DNA of 64,000 bases from Aphelenchoides besseyi (GCA_024699855.1 JAMPIQ010000003.1:1922001-1986000), one strand, 5' to 3'; shown: positions 37,361 to 50,108, counted from the stretch's first letter. The notes: generated by a model not told the origin, from the letters alone. Numbers and translations: made by a program.

Positions 37361-37927
37361 TCAACTACCCACGTACTGCGATTGAGCACTTGAAACGATT
37401 GGTTGATCAGCTTGAACGTCGCTGAGTTTCGCAATCGACGCCTTCAGAAACAACGGATTCGCGTGGAGGGCCGAGAAGTCGCGCATTTCCGGCAACGCGT
37501 AGACGGACGGTTGATCGACCAAATGCGGTGAAAAGTCAACTGAAATGGCAATTCGAAGCCACGGATTCGCAGACCTACCGGGTCCCTTGTTCATTTCAAC
37601 GTCCTGATAGAAAGACGGCCAATCGGCCGCTTCTTTTGCATCGTCTACGTTCTCGAGCAGATTCGTGCATCCGACGGTCGAATGAGCCTTCAAATTATAT
37701 TCGAAGCTCAAATCGTCTCCATAACTCGAGTAGTCGCCTTCTGCAACAAAGTCGAAGGCCGTCGATAGCGAACAATCTGAAAGAATTAGCGAACTAGAAG
37801 GCGAATCGAAGTTACCGGAATCGATCGAACAAGCGGTTCGTGAATCCAAATCTTTCCACGTGTTATGATCGTCTTCCCACGTGTTGTACTCGTCAAGATC
37901 GGAAGAATCAAACGAAACGACCGCCAT
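37361..37927 (-). CDS. Acidic protein of unknown family
   Basis: An open frame of 188 codons starts at 37927. Two segments (near 37770-37815 and 37540-37580) look like 39-base introns with GT...TTTCAG ends. Both are multiples of three, so the spliced product would be about 162 aa. Composition is rich in Asp, Ser and aromatic residues in the N-terminal half (SSYGDDLSFEYNLKAHS) and ends with ALHANPLFLKASIAKLSDVQ. There is no signal peptide or TM segment. I do not recognise it. It lies head-to-head with the region upstream of the gene at 39214. Confidence 0.6.
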   Translation of the reverse strand: MAVVSFDSSDLDEYNTWEDDHNTWKDLDSRTACSIDSGNFDSPSSSLILSDCSLSTAFDFVAEGDYSSYGDDLSFEYNLKAHSTVGCTNLLENVDDAKEAADWPSFYQDVEMNKGPGRSANPWLRIAISVDFSPHLVDQPSVYALPEMRDFSALHANPLFLKASIAKLSDVQADQPIVSSAQSQYVGS

Positions 37928-39213
37928 TTTTCACGAAAAGAAGTCAACTGATTGAACGATACTTTTCGTTCGTAACTTCAACAAAAATGCAAATTTCGGC
38001 TCAGAAGGTTACGACATGTGGAATTTTGTTCCTCAACGCCCTCTTCATTGATCGAGCACTTGAATTCGTAAAGCGGAACACCGAAACTGATAAGACAAAT
38101 GCAAACAAAATTTTTGGCAACTCGATGGTCAGCAACAACTCACGATCTTCTTCTCGCGATCACTTCAAAACTCCCCGCGGACGACCTTTTCGTTCATTGA
38201 AATCCATCTGTGTTCATCGTCAATAGAAATCAGATTACTCACTTCTTGAGGTTGTTCGAGTCGAAAACTGTAGCTCGGTTGAGCAAATTTGTTTGGACGG
38301 CTGGCGAGTTCGTCGTTTGTTTCGATTCGCAACCTCCGGGTTGCCGTCTGTCGTTCGAAACTTCTAAGCCGCTTGTCCGCTCGATCGCTTCTTTTCACGC
38401 GATTTCCATATTTTGGCTTCAAAATTCTTTCGCCGCAACTTTTTTTCCACGATTTCGCTCGTAAACGGCGACAAAAAACGTAGTTTTTGTACTCGACGGT
38501 CACTCGCGGCTGTTCCTCTCCTTTCGGATTGATTTGTGGATCTCGATTAATTGAGTTGAAGAGGAAAAAAACGACTTTTTACGTTTTTTTCTCCGAACAA
38601 CTAGAAGGTCAGTGCGTCCGGAGGCGTCGTCGATCTTTGGCCGCAAACATACGCAAATCGACCGACTTGCGCTGCGCACGTTTCGCGGATACGCACGCCA
38701 ATTAACTTTTCTCATTCGATGCGTCGGCCGGAGCGTTATAATCAGGCGTTCTTGGGGATTGACTGCGAATGTCGGCTAATGTCACGCTTTTGTTGCGTTT
38801 AATTGAAACAAAATATCTGCGAAAACAAACATTCGGATTTGTTTGCTCAAGTCCGACAGAAGACGGCTCGTGGCATAAATCCGCGTTTTCGCGCTTTGCG
38901 TCGTTTGCATTCGATGAGTCGAAATCGTGTACTTCGATTGCTTCACGCAAACTTTTTTGCCGACTTTTTTACGTTTTTTGGGAACATCTGTTTCGCATCT
39001 GCGTGAAAGTGGATCAACTTAAGGACCCAAAAATCATACCTCCCGCCCCAAAGATCCGCTTGTCATTTTTTGTGAATCAAAAAAAGAGTCTGCGCAATGT
39101 TGATTGTCGTCTTCTTCTTTTGTTCCACTCTACTATTCGCACCTCACGATTTGCGTTGACTAATCAAACCGACCGGATTTTCTCTTCTCATTTTCGTTTT
39201 TCAGACCCCCGAG
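37928..39213. other. No supported CDS; likely 5' region of next gene
   Basis: About 1.3 kb with many arginine-rich open frames on both strands that look like shadow frames of TTTTCG/CGAAAA-rich DNA. An acceptor TTTTCAG at 39198-39204 just before the ATG at 39214 implies an untranslated first exon somewhere here. Confidence 0.4.
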
Positions 39214-42200
39214 ATGTCCGACGTGGAGAATCGGATGTCGACGTCGATGTTCGCTGATCAACCGACCTACGGATGCCCATCGTATCGTTCTGTGGCTTTC
39301 GGAACGTGGAAAGTGGACGAAAAGAAGCGATTCGAACGCTTCAAACGTCATCGAACTCCCGAACCTAAAACGTAAGTTCGCGTCTTCCAAAAACAAACAA
39401 AAGGTTGGAACGTCATGAAAATCTATTTGCTGACCAAATGGAAAGGAATTTTTTTTGCGCAACCTTCTTTTTCTTCTCATGGATGACAAACTCGTCCTTT
39501 CGAAGTGTTTTTTGCCAATGATGTACATTGGCGTCCTTTCGAACAGTCCGGTTTTTGCGTTCGCACCAAAAATGCAAACCAACATCGTCGTTTTTTTTGA
39601 TCCGAACGTCAATTTTTGCAATCATCTCAAGACTTTGAGTCAACAAAAACACTTGAGATTTCTTGCGTCTTCGACCTGTTGGCAATTTGATCGTCCCGAC
39701 GTTTTTTCTTTACCGCACTTTAGCGTCTCAACAAGCCAGAAAGCTCATTTTACTTGTGTTTTTTTATGATTTCTTCCGATCCGCAGATCTCCGCCGATTG
39801 CGTCCAATTAGTCTCCGAGAAGAATGCGTGTTCGATGAGCCGAAAACTGGGGCAATAAAATCGAAGCAGCCGATTACTCATGTTGATTCTGGCCACGCAG
39901 TTCGAAGCGTCGTGGGTGCGTTACAGACGATTTTGGAATTCGCAAAAGGTCGGGAGTCGTAAAGCGGGAGGAGACGTTGAGGTTTTCGGACGCAAAAGAT
40001 CGGAAAGAAGAATTCCGGTTCACTCGGATCGGCGGCTTAAAATTACACGCTCGAAACTCACGAATGAAAGCGTGGATTTGCAATTTTACTCCTCCATGAC
40101 AAAACGTACGAAAGCGATTTTTGAAAGAGGGCGAAACAGACGTCGTCGCACAAATCCTTGGCGTAAACAAATTGGCCAACTCGACGGCGCGTTTTAGATC
40201 GTGACGCAGAGATAATGAGCGGAAGAAGTATCTCGTCCTTTTTTTCGAAACAAAAAATCTTTAAAATTTGTTTTCCTTTCCGGAATTGACGTGATTCTGT
40301 CGATCGCGTTCCTCCCCCACAATTCGCGTTTCTCGGCCTCCCGTCAATCTCAACAAGTTGACGTGAAAGCTGACAGGTGATCCGCAGACCCCACCGACCT
40401 CCGGCGTTTCAGTTTCTTTTGCCGAATTTCACGTCCCAAAATTGGCAAATGGACTCTTCTTCCGGTCGCGTGTTTTGTTTCCCGCGTGCGTGTTCTTTTG
40501 TTGACCGCCACCTCCAGTCGTCCACTCTCGACGTTGTTCACGCGTTTTCGAGTCGCCAAAAAAACGTCCTCATTCTCACGATCTGATTTCGCGGATCGGA
40601 AGCTCAATTTTTAGGTCACAGAAAATTCGAATGACCTTTGCGATCGTCTCCGGAAGTTGCGCTTTTTAATAATTTGTTTTTCAGGAACACGAAAACGATC
40701 GAAAAAAACGATCAGATCGCGAGTTTCGCGTCGACAACCGCAACTCGACAGCCCACGACTTCGCAATCATCTGCCGTGCGTTTGGCCGAAGCCGAAGACG
40801 AAATGAGTTGCACGGCGTCCGGCGACTTCTACTCGTCCAGTGACTACGTTCGATATTGCGCTCAAAATTCTTATGAAAATGGTGAGCTTTTACGGGATAA
40901 TCACGGCGATTTCGTACGTTTGCGTCGTTTGAAAACGTTCAACTACAAAAATTATTTTCGCGCGTATTTTCGATTTTACGTTAAGCGCCAAAAAGTTGCG
41001 CGAAATTCGATCAAAAATTTTTCCGCCAAGTTTTTCGACGACCATATGGTTTTTGGGCGCAGTCGTCAGCTTTTGATTTACGAACCAAAATTGTTTCCCG
41101 CTGTTTTTTGGCCGACGGCATTCAAACTCGTTGAGGTAAAAGTTCGGCGCGCCCCCAAGAACCGGACCTCGAGAGATTTCGGACGGCGATTAAAATCTGC
41201 GGAACTCTCCAGACGTTTTTGATTTCAGTTTTGGTTGGCAATCCGCTGGGTCGACAATCGACGTTGAATCGCTCGATGGACGCACTTAACGACCGAATCG
41301 TCCACTACGCCGCTCAACATCCGCAGACGTTTTCGCGCAACGAACTTTCGGCCACGTTGAATCGAAATTGGCGCGTGCGACGCGAGTTCGTCGTTGATCC
41401 CGGTCCACTGTCGACGCCGTTGGCCTGTCGATTTCGAGCCCGAAGCTGCGATCACGCCCAAAGGTTGGTTTTTGTTTCGCGGCTGTTTCTCCGAAAATTC
41501 TCCCACAAAATGACCGCCGTTTTCGACTTTTGCCAACGCAAAAATGAGCTCCAAAAACTTCTCCGGCCAACTATATAAACAAGAAAACGCAAATCGAATC
41601 AATTCGATGGAAATTTCTTTTCTTTCCGAAAGAAGGTTTGTTTTTTGTCGATAAACGCCGATTGCCGTGGGCCATTTTACTCGCGTATGCGCACACGAAA
41701 ACACGTCGACATTAAAGTTTTGAGTGGAAAGTCGACGGCGAGGATGCGAAATCGATTTCTGTAAGTTTGCGCCGCGTCCTTTTATCTGTTGTTGTTGCGC
41801 TGATTCTTGTTCTTTTCGTCGAAATGGGCGCTAAATCAAAGTGAGTTAACTCGCGGGTTTGTTTCAATCGGCCGGAAGGAACGAGCGTTTCTGCGGTCAA
41901 ATGCGCAGCAGCTGACGGACCGCTAATCCCGTATGTTTACTCTCGCTTTTCAGAACGAACGTCATCGCGCCTACGAAGTTGAAACGTCAACAAGACGACG
42001 CCAAGTCCACGTTTCAATCGGCCAAGAACTTTTTGCGTCGATTTTATGCGACATCGACATTACGTTTGCGCGGACACAACACACGCAAAATGGACGCGGC
42101 TGAACAGCGTTTTCGTGAGGCAACGGCGCCGTTCTATCAGTCGAGGTAAACGGAAGTCATTTCGATCGATTTCAACCTCTCTTACAGACGACCCGATCCG

Positions 42201-42633
42201 GGAGAACGTCCGTTTTTGCCATACAACATTCGCTATGAAGTCGAGAATGAAGACGATGTGATTTTGGATTCACGTCTCATAAACACTCCGCCGAGTTCTT
42301 CTTCTTCGCCTGATGAGGGATTCTCGGCGGGAGAAGAGTCGACGAGCTCATCCACACGCTCCAACCACAATCCACAACGACCGGCCAGCACGTTGAGTTC
42401 GAATTCATCGGGACTTGCTACCTTCTCAGATCGTCCGTTCGCTTCTCCGGAACGTTTTCGCAATTGGAACGATCTTTACGATCATCTCAAGAAAGAAATG
42501 GTAACTCCCACATTATCTATTCAACTTATTTGTGATTTTTCAGAGTGACTTGCGCAATCAAGACGCACAAATTCTCCAGAATCTAATGACCATTGAAGAA
42601 GAGCTGATTGTTGTCAAAGCCGCAGCTGTTTAA
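39214..42633 (+). CDS. 394-aa cytoplasmic protein with LURAP/FAM89-like C-terminus
   Basis: Six exons with consistent phases: 39214-39371, 40685-40881, 41229-41463, 41954-42145, 42188-42500, 42544-42633 (1,185 nt). It starts MSDVENRMSTSMFADQPTYG and has TWKVDEKKRFERFKRHR. The middle part is basic and Ser/Thr-rich. A low-complexity segment follows (NTPPSSSSSPDEGFSAGEES), and the end is helical (LYDHLKKEMSDLRNQDAQIL, then QNLMTIEEEL). This last helix resembles the leucine-rich helix of LURAP1/FAM89 adaptors (LR.LD..LL.QL..L.E.I), which is a weak inference. There is no signal or TM segment. Introns 1 (1.3 kb) and 3 (0.5 kb) are unus­ually long for this window and may hold enhancers. Confidence 0.75.
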
Positions 42634-44653
42634 GGTTTTTTCACTTTGACTCCCGAGTTTCTTGTCACTTTTTAACTAACTTTTTTATCGCACAGATTTG
42701 TTTACATCTTGTATTTTTCTTACGAATAAAAACGGCTAATTCGAGTTGATATGTAGCTTCAAATTCGATTGTGGATGTCGGTTTGTTGTTGAGAATTTGT
42801 CATCAACGCCAAAAGAAGTTGGTTGCTTTTTGTCCACTAAACATCCATTAAACAGATCATAGCCGCGATTATCGCTTTGTTGTACAAACGGGGTAAAAAT
42901 GTAAGTATTGAGAGTTTATTTTCCATTACCCAGTGGGCAGTGGAGGGGTTTCAAAATTTCCATTCCGCTCAGCAAGCACCACGTTCCGAAGGTCGCTTGG
43001 CCCGAGAGCCGAACAACCCGCGATCTTCAACGTCTTCGACTCGATTGCTCGCATCGACAGACGAACTTCACGCTCTGGAACGGGCACCACGCCTCGATCA
43101 TCGCGGACTCCAGCGGTTGGCTAGAGGATTTTGGTGCGAGGAAACATACTACAGAAATGATCCTGTGAAGTATGATCTCAACCAAACAAGCCCACGAGTT
43201 TCCTTCTCGCTCTTCGAACCAACACACGAACTGCTAGGCTATTGAGTGGTCAGAGAAACCCAGACGCTCGAACTTTCTTGGATCTTTTGTCGTCTGGATC
43301 TCTATTGCCCAATGAAATCGAAAATACAAAAGAACTGTTGTCTTGGAAACAATTGATATTCTGCTCGTTGATTCAAAACGATCAATTCAATTATTAAAGG
43401 CATACTTAATGGACGTGAGAAATTTGGACGAACTTTTTCGGTCGTCAGGATCAAAAAACTAGTGATCGAAATTTAGTTTCCAATTCGTATTTTGAATTGT
43501 TTGCACTTAACAAAGGTGTGATGAGAACGATAGCATTGACATTCCGCTTCACATGTCTATGGTGTTTGGCTGATGTGCTTTGTAGCAAATGCACTTCTTA
43601 ACTGGTTAACAGCAGCTGTCATTTTACGCTCTATTCTAATTATAACGATGTCGTCAATTAAAACCTTTCAAGTTTAGTTTACTCCATAAAGCAAACGATT
43701 GACGATAAGATCGAAAGTTTGCAGAACTTGAAAGGGCAATTCGTAATGTAGTCATTAAGAAAACTTTGTTGTACCAAGGAATTTACGTCTTCGACCATTA
43801 GATGATGATGCCGTATTTGACTGCCCATTACCGGACTATTCATTTCACAACATCGACTGCTCATCATAACCTCGTGTTCAGTGTTCATCTTCCAAGTACT
43901 CCGCTTTCAAGCTCCATTCAATATAAGTTTACGAAACTTATTGAAAGCTCATTCATTTAAACGTGCTCTTCCATCATTCGACGGCAAATTAAGACAAACT
44001 TTGGAATGCTGATGAGCTGACTGTTTGAATCCAATTTATTCTATATTCGTTTCCTCGTCTGTTTCAATGACTTTTAAGGTCTATAGGATTTGAACGTTCA
44101 TCTGTTTCGTTGCAATTTGGCAAATCGACGTTGCAAACCCTTGACTTTGCAATCGTTGTTTTTTATGAGCTTACAAAAACGGTGATAAAAAATTCATAAA
44201 CCAATTTGTTAATGTCGCGTCTATCGACCCGTTTGTACCGTAAACCAGACCGTCAGATGACATTAATTTTTCATTCATTTAGCAGACCCGTTTTGAAACA
44301 ACCAGCCACTGGGATCCAAACCAACTGTTCGGTGTTGTCGAAATGACCTGTGGGTAAGATTCGTAATCGTTTTTAATTAAAAATTACGGTCTCTGTTGCT
44401 CAACTATAATCCCGAATATGCAATCCAGAAAACAAGTGTTCAACTCGCAAATGTTTTGGGAGGAAGAACGTGTGTTAGCCGCGAATAATAAGCGTGGTAA
44501 CTTCGATGCTTCTGCTATGTATAGGGGATCAATTAAAGTTTAATTAAGTCTGTAGTATTGTTGTAGAAATCAGAACCAAAACTTCGTGCAACGCCCGAAA
44601 TTTCGCTTATTCTCACACCCCAGCGAATCTTTTATTTACGCATCCTGAGCATT
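42634..44653. other. 2-kb intergenic region with one coding-like relic
   Basis: The 3' end signals of the previous gene lie near 42726. At 42950-43168, after an acceptor CCCAG, a frame reads SIPLSKHHVPKVAWPESRTT, then NFTLWNGHHASIIADSSGWL. It looks like real protein but has no start and no partner exon, so it may be a relic. Nothing else is supported between 43250 and 44650. Confidence 0.3.
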
Positions 44654-44875
44654 CTACGAATTGTGGCCTCTCCTCAGCGAGGCTTCACGTCTTTTCAGCT
44701 CATCGGAAACAAGTGCTTCTTTGGCGTAAAGCATAAAAATGAGCAATGAACGTCTTTCTGTTTTTTTGGTTGGAGTTTTGCCACGAGAAGTTTAATTACA
44801 GACGTCTCGGATGTCATTATTCAACTGACCGTTCGGATTAGCCGGAAGTAAATTGAAATTCGCGTCATTAGCCAT
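44654..44875 (-). CDS. 49-aa two-exon small protein
   Basis: Exon 1 (44875-44830) and exon 2 (44757-44654) join in phase to give 49 aa: MANDANFNLLPANPNERRSL, then LIFMLYAKEALVSDELKRRE, then ASLRRGHNS. An AATAAA lies just downstream (near 44632). Helical and charged, without signal peptide. I do not recognise the family. It is divergently arranged with the globin gene, with about 120 bases between start codons. Confidence 0.5.
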
Positions 44876-44995
44876 GTGATATGAAGTCGTTTTTGAGTGT
44901 CAAAGTACACGGTATTACCGTTCGAGTCATCTTCGTTTCCTCACTACTGTAACTCTCTATTCTTAGCCTGCAATTTCAGAAACAGTTGCACGATA

Positions 44996-45925
44996 ATGAC
45001 TTCATATTTGGAAGAGACGCCAAGAAAGGTCGCCAACTATGTTGGAAATTTCTTTCGCATTTTGTCGACTCCGTCACGAGTCAGGTGAGTCAATTCGGAT
45101 AATCTAAATGTTTGTACTAAGCAACCTCAATTATTTAGTAATCTTAATCCGAACATCAAGAAAATCTCCGTCTTATCAAAAAATCTCTCGTCCAATGGCT
45201 CGCTTCCGAATGTCAAATCCACGAGTATCGTAAGCGAATCGGACGTGACAATCGACTCCGTGCGACCGTCTGATTTAAACGACGAAGTTGAAATATTAAG
45301 TCCCGAAGAGAATGAACTGATCGTGTTGACGTGGAGTGACGATTTCAATTGGCTGTTTGAATTAGGATCCAAGATTTACATTTATATTTTCACTCACAAT
45401 CCCGAATGTACTTTTGAGTTTTTATTGTATTTATGTACATTCAAGTTGCAGGTCGTACCTTATTTCCTGCTGTTCACGCTCACGGTGACACCTATCAGGA
45501 GTCCAAGGAGTTCAAGTCCTTGGCTTTGAAGTTTGTGACAGTAGGTCTTTGGTTAATGACACACATGAATATTCTCTTCAGACGATTTCATTTGCTGTCA
45601 AAAACCTTCATCATCCTACTGACTTGAATGCACATCTTTATACCATTGGCTCACGGCACATTCATTTTACCAAGCGAGGATTTCGTCCCGAGTTCTGGAA
45701 TATCTTTCAGGTTTCCTTGTTATTTTCAATCCATCTCTTTACTCGACTGTTAAGGATGCTATGGAATTCTCACTCACTGATCGAATCGCCGAAACCGCAA
45801 ATTTCGACGATGACAGAAGGAAAAGAGCGATAAATGCGTGGAGACATTTGGCTCTTTACATAATTACATTCATGAAGCGTGGATATTTCGACGCGTTGGA
45901 ATCAGCGACCAATCGAACTGTTTGA
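44996..45925 (+). CDS. Globin with N-terminal extension
   Basis: Five exons (44996-45084, 45139-45407, 45452-45540, 45582-45710, 45755-45925) encode 248 aa. About 90 residues of polar N-terminal extension (MTSYLEETPRKVANYVGNFF onward) precede a globin fold: LSPEENELIVLTWSDDFNWL (A/B helices), GSKIYIYIFTHNPECRTLFP (C/D), SKEFKSLALKFVTTISFAV (E), then LYTIGSRHIHFTKRGFRPEF with the likely proximal His in SRHIHF, and AWRHLALYIITFMKRGYF as the H helix. Nematodes have many such non-erythroid globins, some neuronal and redox-sensing. The last intron ends TTAAG. No transmembrane or secretion signal is seen. Confidence 0.85.
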
Positions 45926-46303
45926 ATAAACGTGTTTGACTTTATGTTATCAATAAACTTATGATTGCAAATGTCTTTGGTTAACTGCCATAGATTGTGT
46001 TTGAGCCAGAGCTATTGATGATAACCGGCAACGGTGAACTTTGTCCGAACAACAAACAACGATTAAATTTCAGGACCGCACGTAAGTACCATTTTGAACT
46101 TTAACAGACCGTTTAAATATTTACGAGTCGTTTCGAACGCTAGACATCAACTTTAGCACAAAGGGCTGAAATATGTTTGCACAGTTGAAGCTGCTTTGTC
46201 CGGCATTTTCAGTTGATGACGTGAAGTTGTTCTCAACCTGTCAATCTAATCCTCATGTTTAAGGTCATTTATTGGCCTAACAGATTAAACAAAGAACATC
46301 CGT
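45926..46303. other. No gene seen
   Basis: Short spacer between the globin and sre-like receptor 3' ends, with AATAAA near 45926. Confidence 0.4.
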
Positions 46304-47615
46304 TTAGTTCCACGCCTTGTTGAGTTGTGAGAAGTACAAAGCGGAACGCAGTTTCGCATCAAATTCAATTGGCAGTCCATCAGCCGAAGTTAATCGTGGA
46401 GCGACTTTGGTTTGTACGTTTTGGTTTAACAAAATTTTACCATACAATTGTTTTAACAGCGTCCAGATGCCTGTTTTCCACGCGTGTGTTCCTTAAAATA
46501 GAAATCGTGTTGACGAAATAACAACACAATGATGTTTACCTGTGACGATTGAGTAAAGCATAGCATTGGATGTCAATGTTCCGACCAATTCGCGGACTCC
46601 ACGAAGAACATAGAATTTTGACTGAGAATCCCACACTGCGTAAGAACAAACTCAATTCTTGACTCACTATAAATTCATCTGGAATGAGATGTAGAACCAC
46701 AATCCACGTTAGAATATTAATAGCTATCATAACTAAAAAGACCCAAACGCAACTAGTGATTATTCTCAACATTCTAAAACAATGACTGACGTTGATGTTC
46801 AAGTGAATGTAAAACCTTAAATTTTCGTTTAACTGGAATCTTTCGCTCAGCGAATAAATAGACTCGGTCGAACGCTTTGATTCTCGTAATCGTCTTTTAT
46901 TTGTATAGTACGCATAAGCGTAACTCTAAATTACAATATGACAACAAATCTTCTCAACCAAATGACTCACAATAGCAATAAACAGACTAATGCCTATCAA
47001 CGATAATGAGGACCAACTGATCAAATTGGCTTCTAAACAGCATTTCGTTGTATTTATTGAAACGAAACTTACTTTCAAACGCATACCAACAACCGAAACA
47101 ACCGTAGATCCAACCAAAAAAGTTGAGCACTACGGTCAAACGAACATGATCAGTAGTCTCGTAGATTTGAAGACAAATCGTTGCGACCACACGTTCAAAC
47201 AAAACCAAACCCATGATAAATACTGTCGCATACATTGAAATGACCTTTACAACTTCGATGTAAACTAATGGCTGAGAAACTACTCGGTAAGTTGGAGTTG
47301 CTACACAAACAGTTTTCAGTTTCATCGTTTAGACTTACCGACCAGACGCCAATCAATAAGGGCGCCACAGCAAATAATAAGTCGACATACCATTGTGACT
47401 AGCCAAGAGAGCAGCCAATTGTACATCGTTACGTTCAAGTTTCGATGGAAAATAGCACGTTTGTGAAAAACGGCAAGAAATAGAAAGAAACCTTTGATTC
47501 CAACGAGAATAAAAAGCGTTTGTATTACGACAACACCGATCATATACCGTGGATAGGCCGAATCGAAGGCATCACCTTGAAAGTTCTTAATTGTGGTGTT
47601 GTTCATTGAGAACAA
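46304..47615 (-). CDS. SRE-class serpentine chemoreceptor
   Basis: Seven or so exons with consistent phases, start at 47615. TM1 is MIGVVVIQTLFILVGIKGFF, then FHRNLNVTMYNWLLSWLVTM, a TM3 exon with MGLVLFERVVATICLQIYE, TM4 WIYGCFGCWYAFE, TM5 WSSLSLIGISLFIAI, the LSERFQLNENLRMLRII block, TM6 WVFLVMIAINILTWIVVLHL, a TM7 exon with FYVLRGVRELVGTL, and a C-terminus ending YFSQLNKAWN. The FER..AT...YE, L..RFQL.EN and YF.QL...W signatures are those of nematode SRE receptors. It appears intact. Confidence 0.75.
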
Positions 47616-48035
47616 GAAGTAGAATACCCGTCAGTTAAAGACAAACGGCTTTCGTCTTTTGAACCTCAACCTGACACGCCTCAATTAGGGTGCTGAGTAG
47701 AAGGTGTGTTGGTATGCGCGTTTACTCTCGATTGTTCAATTAAATTCAGCTGTCCGTCGACAAAATTTGAAAGACAAAAAGTTCTCAAACATCGAAAATC
47801 GTGTTCTGATGTTTAACGTCCTTTTTACTTCCGGTTCCCCTTTTATTACGCGAGTTTGTGTTTTTCGACATTTGGAAAGTCAATGGATGTCAAATACAAA
47901 TACGCTTACTCACATGATAATGGCTGAAAAACTACAGTCTTTAAACACAAAATAAACTCGTCACATTGAAACAAAGTTTTTGTGAATTTATTATCCAGAA
48001 AGTTCATTTATACAAAATCATCAAATATTCAAAGG
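47616..48035. other. No gene seen
   Basis: Upstream region of the sre-like gene and 3' region of the next gene. An 83-codon open frame (47704-47955) has no coding support. Confidence 0.4.
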
Positions 48036-48674
48036 TCATTTGCGAAGATATTCGGCAATAGCACGACCGGCAGGTGCTAAAAACAAACCTTCAATTCTGA
48101 AGTAATCGGAAACCTACAATAGAAAAGTCGACCAGCAGTCGGGAAGTTGTGTTTGAGATCTTCGACGGTCTCCGAGTCTTGACGGTCGACGAGTTGAATG
48201 AACGAACGACCAAAATTGCGAGTCATTTCATCAACCTAAACGAGCAGAGTGATTGCAGAGAACAGCGAATTACTTCGTGGAAGTATTTTCGGGTGTTGGG
48301 TTTCAATTTGGCTTCTTGATCGGCAGCCATGGCTGTGAGCTGAGCAGAACGAATTCCAACGATTTGATCCAATCGGGGACTATTTTTTCGGATGTCACTT
48401 CGAAGTTTTTGGATACTGGAGTATTCCGAAAGATGGTGGGCGATTGCGCGAATGGCAAGTGCATCGTGAATGTTCAATTGAGCCAAATCGTTTCGAACGG
48501 AAATTGGAAGACGATCTAGAAACTAGTATGTTTTGATTTCGACAGTCACTCACTCAGAAGATACTCGGGAACGAAGGAAACGAGTTTGTCGTCGTGGATC
48601 TCGCTGTTGATGCTCTTGCCAAGACACAAACCAAAAGTCAAGGTTGAGAAGAAGAAGAGAGGAGTTGAAAGCAT
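48036..48674 (-). CDS. FAR-like secreted helical protein, second locus
   Basis: Four exons, start at 48674, stop at 48036. Signal peptide MLSTPLFFFSTLTFGLCLG. The mature part is helical: FVPEYLLNRLPISVRNDLAQ, then IRKNSPRLDQIVGIRSAQLT, LKPNTRKYFHEV, EDLKHNFPTAGRLF and a short end AIAEYLRK. The pattern of K.SP.L, LKP..R.F..E and L..NFP fits the fatty-acid and retinol-binding family, although more distantly than the gene at 19980. The last intron has a GTAGGT donor at TATT. It is TATA-driven, like the other secreted-protein genes here. Confidence 0.6.
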
Positions 48675-48721
48675 TGTTGATGAACAGAAAGGTTGTTGTT
48701 GGATATCGGCTTCAGCTCGTC

Positions 48722-48729
48722 CTTTTATA
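48722..48729 (-). promoter_or_regulatory. TATA box
   Basis: TATAAAAG on the minus strand, 48 bases upstream of the start at 48674. Confidence 0.6.
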
Positions 48730-49858
48730 GTCGAAAGTTAAGGTGTTTGCTCAGTTGAGGACCAAAAAACAGGAGCGAAGATCTCGCTAATCGAATAACA
48801 TATTTCTGCAATTCCATTGGCTGTTCAAATGTTATTGTAAATATTCTCGATCACAACGACCAGTTCGGAGATTATTGCTCTGCTGAAGAAGCAGAGCGTT
48901 CCAAAATTTCCAATTCAACCATTCAGTTGAATGTGTCTACTAACCTTTTTTGAGGTTATTGAACCTGAAAAGTCAGTTGATCGAATGGGACTCGTACTAT
49001 CGGATGCTCTCGAATAGCTATGGGTTGAACGCGTCTTTCGGACTCAATCGCTCTCTTCTCCACTGCGCTCTTTTTGTCGCTATCCGGAGGTCAACAGTCA
49101 TTGTTGTGGCAAAGAGAGTGACCAACGAACAGAACAGGTCGCCAAAAAGCGAGTTTCCCATCGGTTTGAGGTCAAGTCCAAAGAGTGTTCAAGCCGCCCG
49201 GACCTTCTCCCGGTGTCTTATTGACCTTTACTTGAGGTTAGTATTCGGATCAGCCCTTTCGTAGTGGTAGATCATAAATTTTGGATTGTTCTGCTCATTA
49301 GAAGTGGAACCAATAAAATGGCTGTGAACACAATTCTGTTAATTCGACTCTGTCGGTATTCCTGTTCAATCTTCAATAGTATATTTTGGTCGAGTCAGTT
49401 CTCAACTGAAAGAATCTGATTTAGTGGTTGAACAACGAATTAGATGGTCATTAATGGATCCGCAGAGACTTTGCATAATTACAAAAAAGAATTCTGCTGT
49501 GGAAGTTTGTCGACAACTCGAAAATTAGTTTCTAAGAACGACGATCGAAGTGTTATTTAAGGAATCAGATGTGTTCATTACAAATTTGCTATCTATTCAA
49601 TTGAAGCTAAGCACTCAGTTCGACAGCAACAAACCTAAATGTCGTTGTAGTGTGTTCGAGTCAAAAACCGAAATAATCTTCCATTTCAACCGGTTCAAAG
49701 TCTTCTAAATGAAAGAAAAACATCAACACTAGAGATCGAAATCTGAGATGTTTGAATTTGAAAAAACTCGTTTATTTACAGAAATCAGTTACAACAAAAT
49801 CGAAGAGATCAAAAGAGCAACTGGTCGGCTATGTACAGAAAAGACGATCACTTGTTGC
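48730..49858. other. Intergenic, no gene seen
   Basis: About 1.1 kb. An arginine-rich open frame at 48950-49264 lacks coding support. Confidence 0.4.
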
Positions 49859-50044
49859 TTAACCAAAGAAACCGTATCCATACGGAGAGTATTGAACAGA
49901 ATTTGAATAAGAGGGCATAGGATCCCACATATTCGAAAGTATGGATCCACTGATTGTATTGTCAGCATACGGTCGAGATTCCATTTGAGTGAAGAAGACG
50001 ACGGCAAGAATCAAGACGACAAGTTGGATTGAGAAAGAAGCCAT
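49859..50044 (-). CDS. 61-aa secreted peptide precursor
   Basis: A single exon with a classical signal peptide (MASFSIQLVVLILAVVFFTQ, cleavage likely near QMES). The roughly 40-residue product ends SPYGYGFFG. The terminal aromatic and glycine-rich end recalls neuropeptide-like or antimicrobial YGG-type peptides of nematodes, but no dibasic site separates it, so this is only a suggestion. AATAAA-type sequence follows on the minus strand near 49770. Confidence 0.65.
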   Translation of the reverse strand: MASFSIQLVVLILAVVFFTQMESRPYADNTISGSILSNMWDPMPSYSNSVQYSPYGYGFFG

Positions 50045-50108
50045 TGCAATTGTAGACTTTGAACAATAATAAATTGGAACTGATGTTAAGAGCAGAAAAG
50101 CGAATTGG

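Noticed and set aside
38165..41704. Several long arginine-rich frames on both strands
   Set aside because: They mirror each other on opposite strands, lie mostly in introns or upstream DNA, and show no domain or splice logic. They are products of CGAAAA/TTTTCG-rich composition.
43679..43888. 69-codon minus-strand frame
   Set aside because: No splice partners, signal peptide or family resemblance, and codon use looks random.
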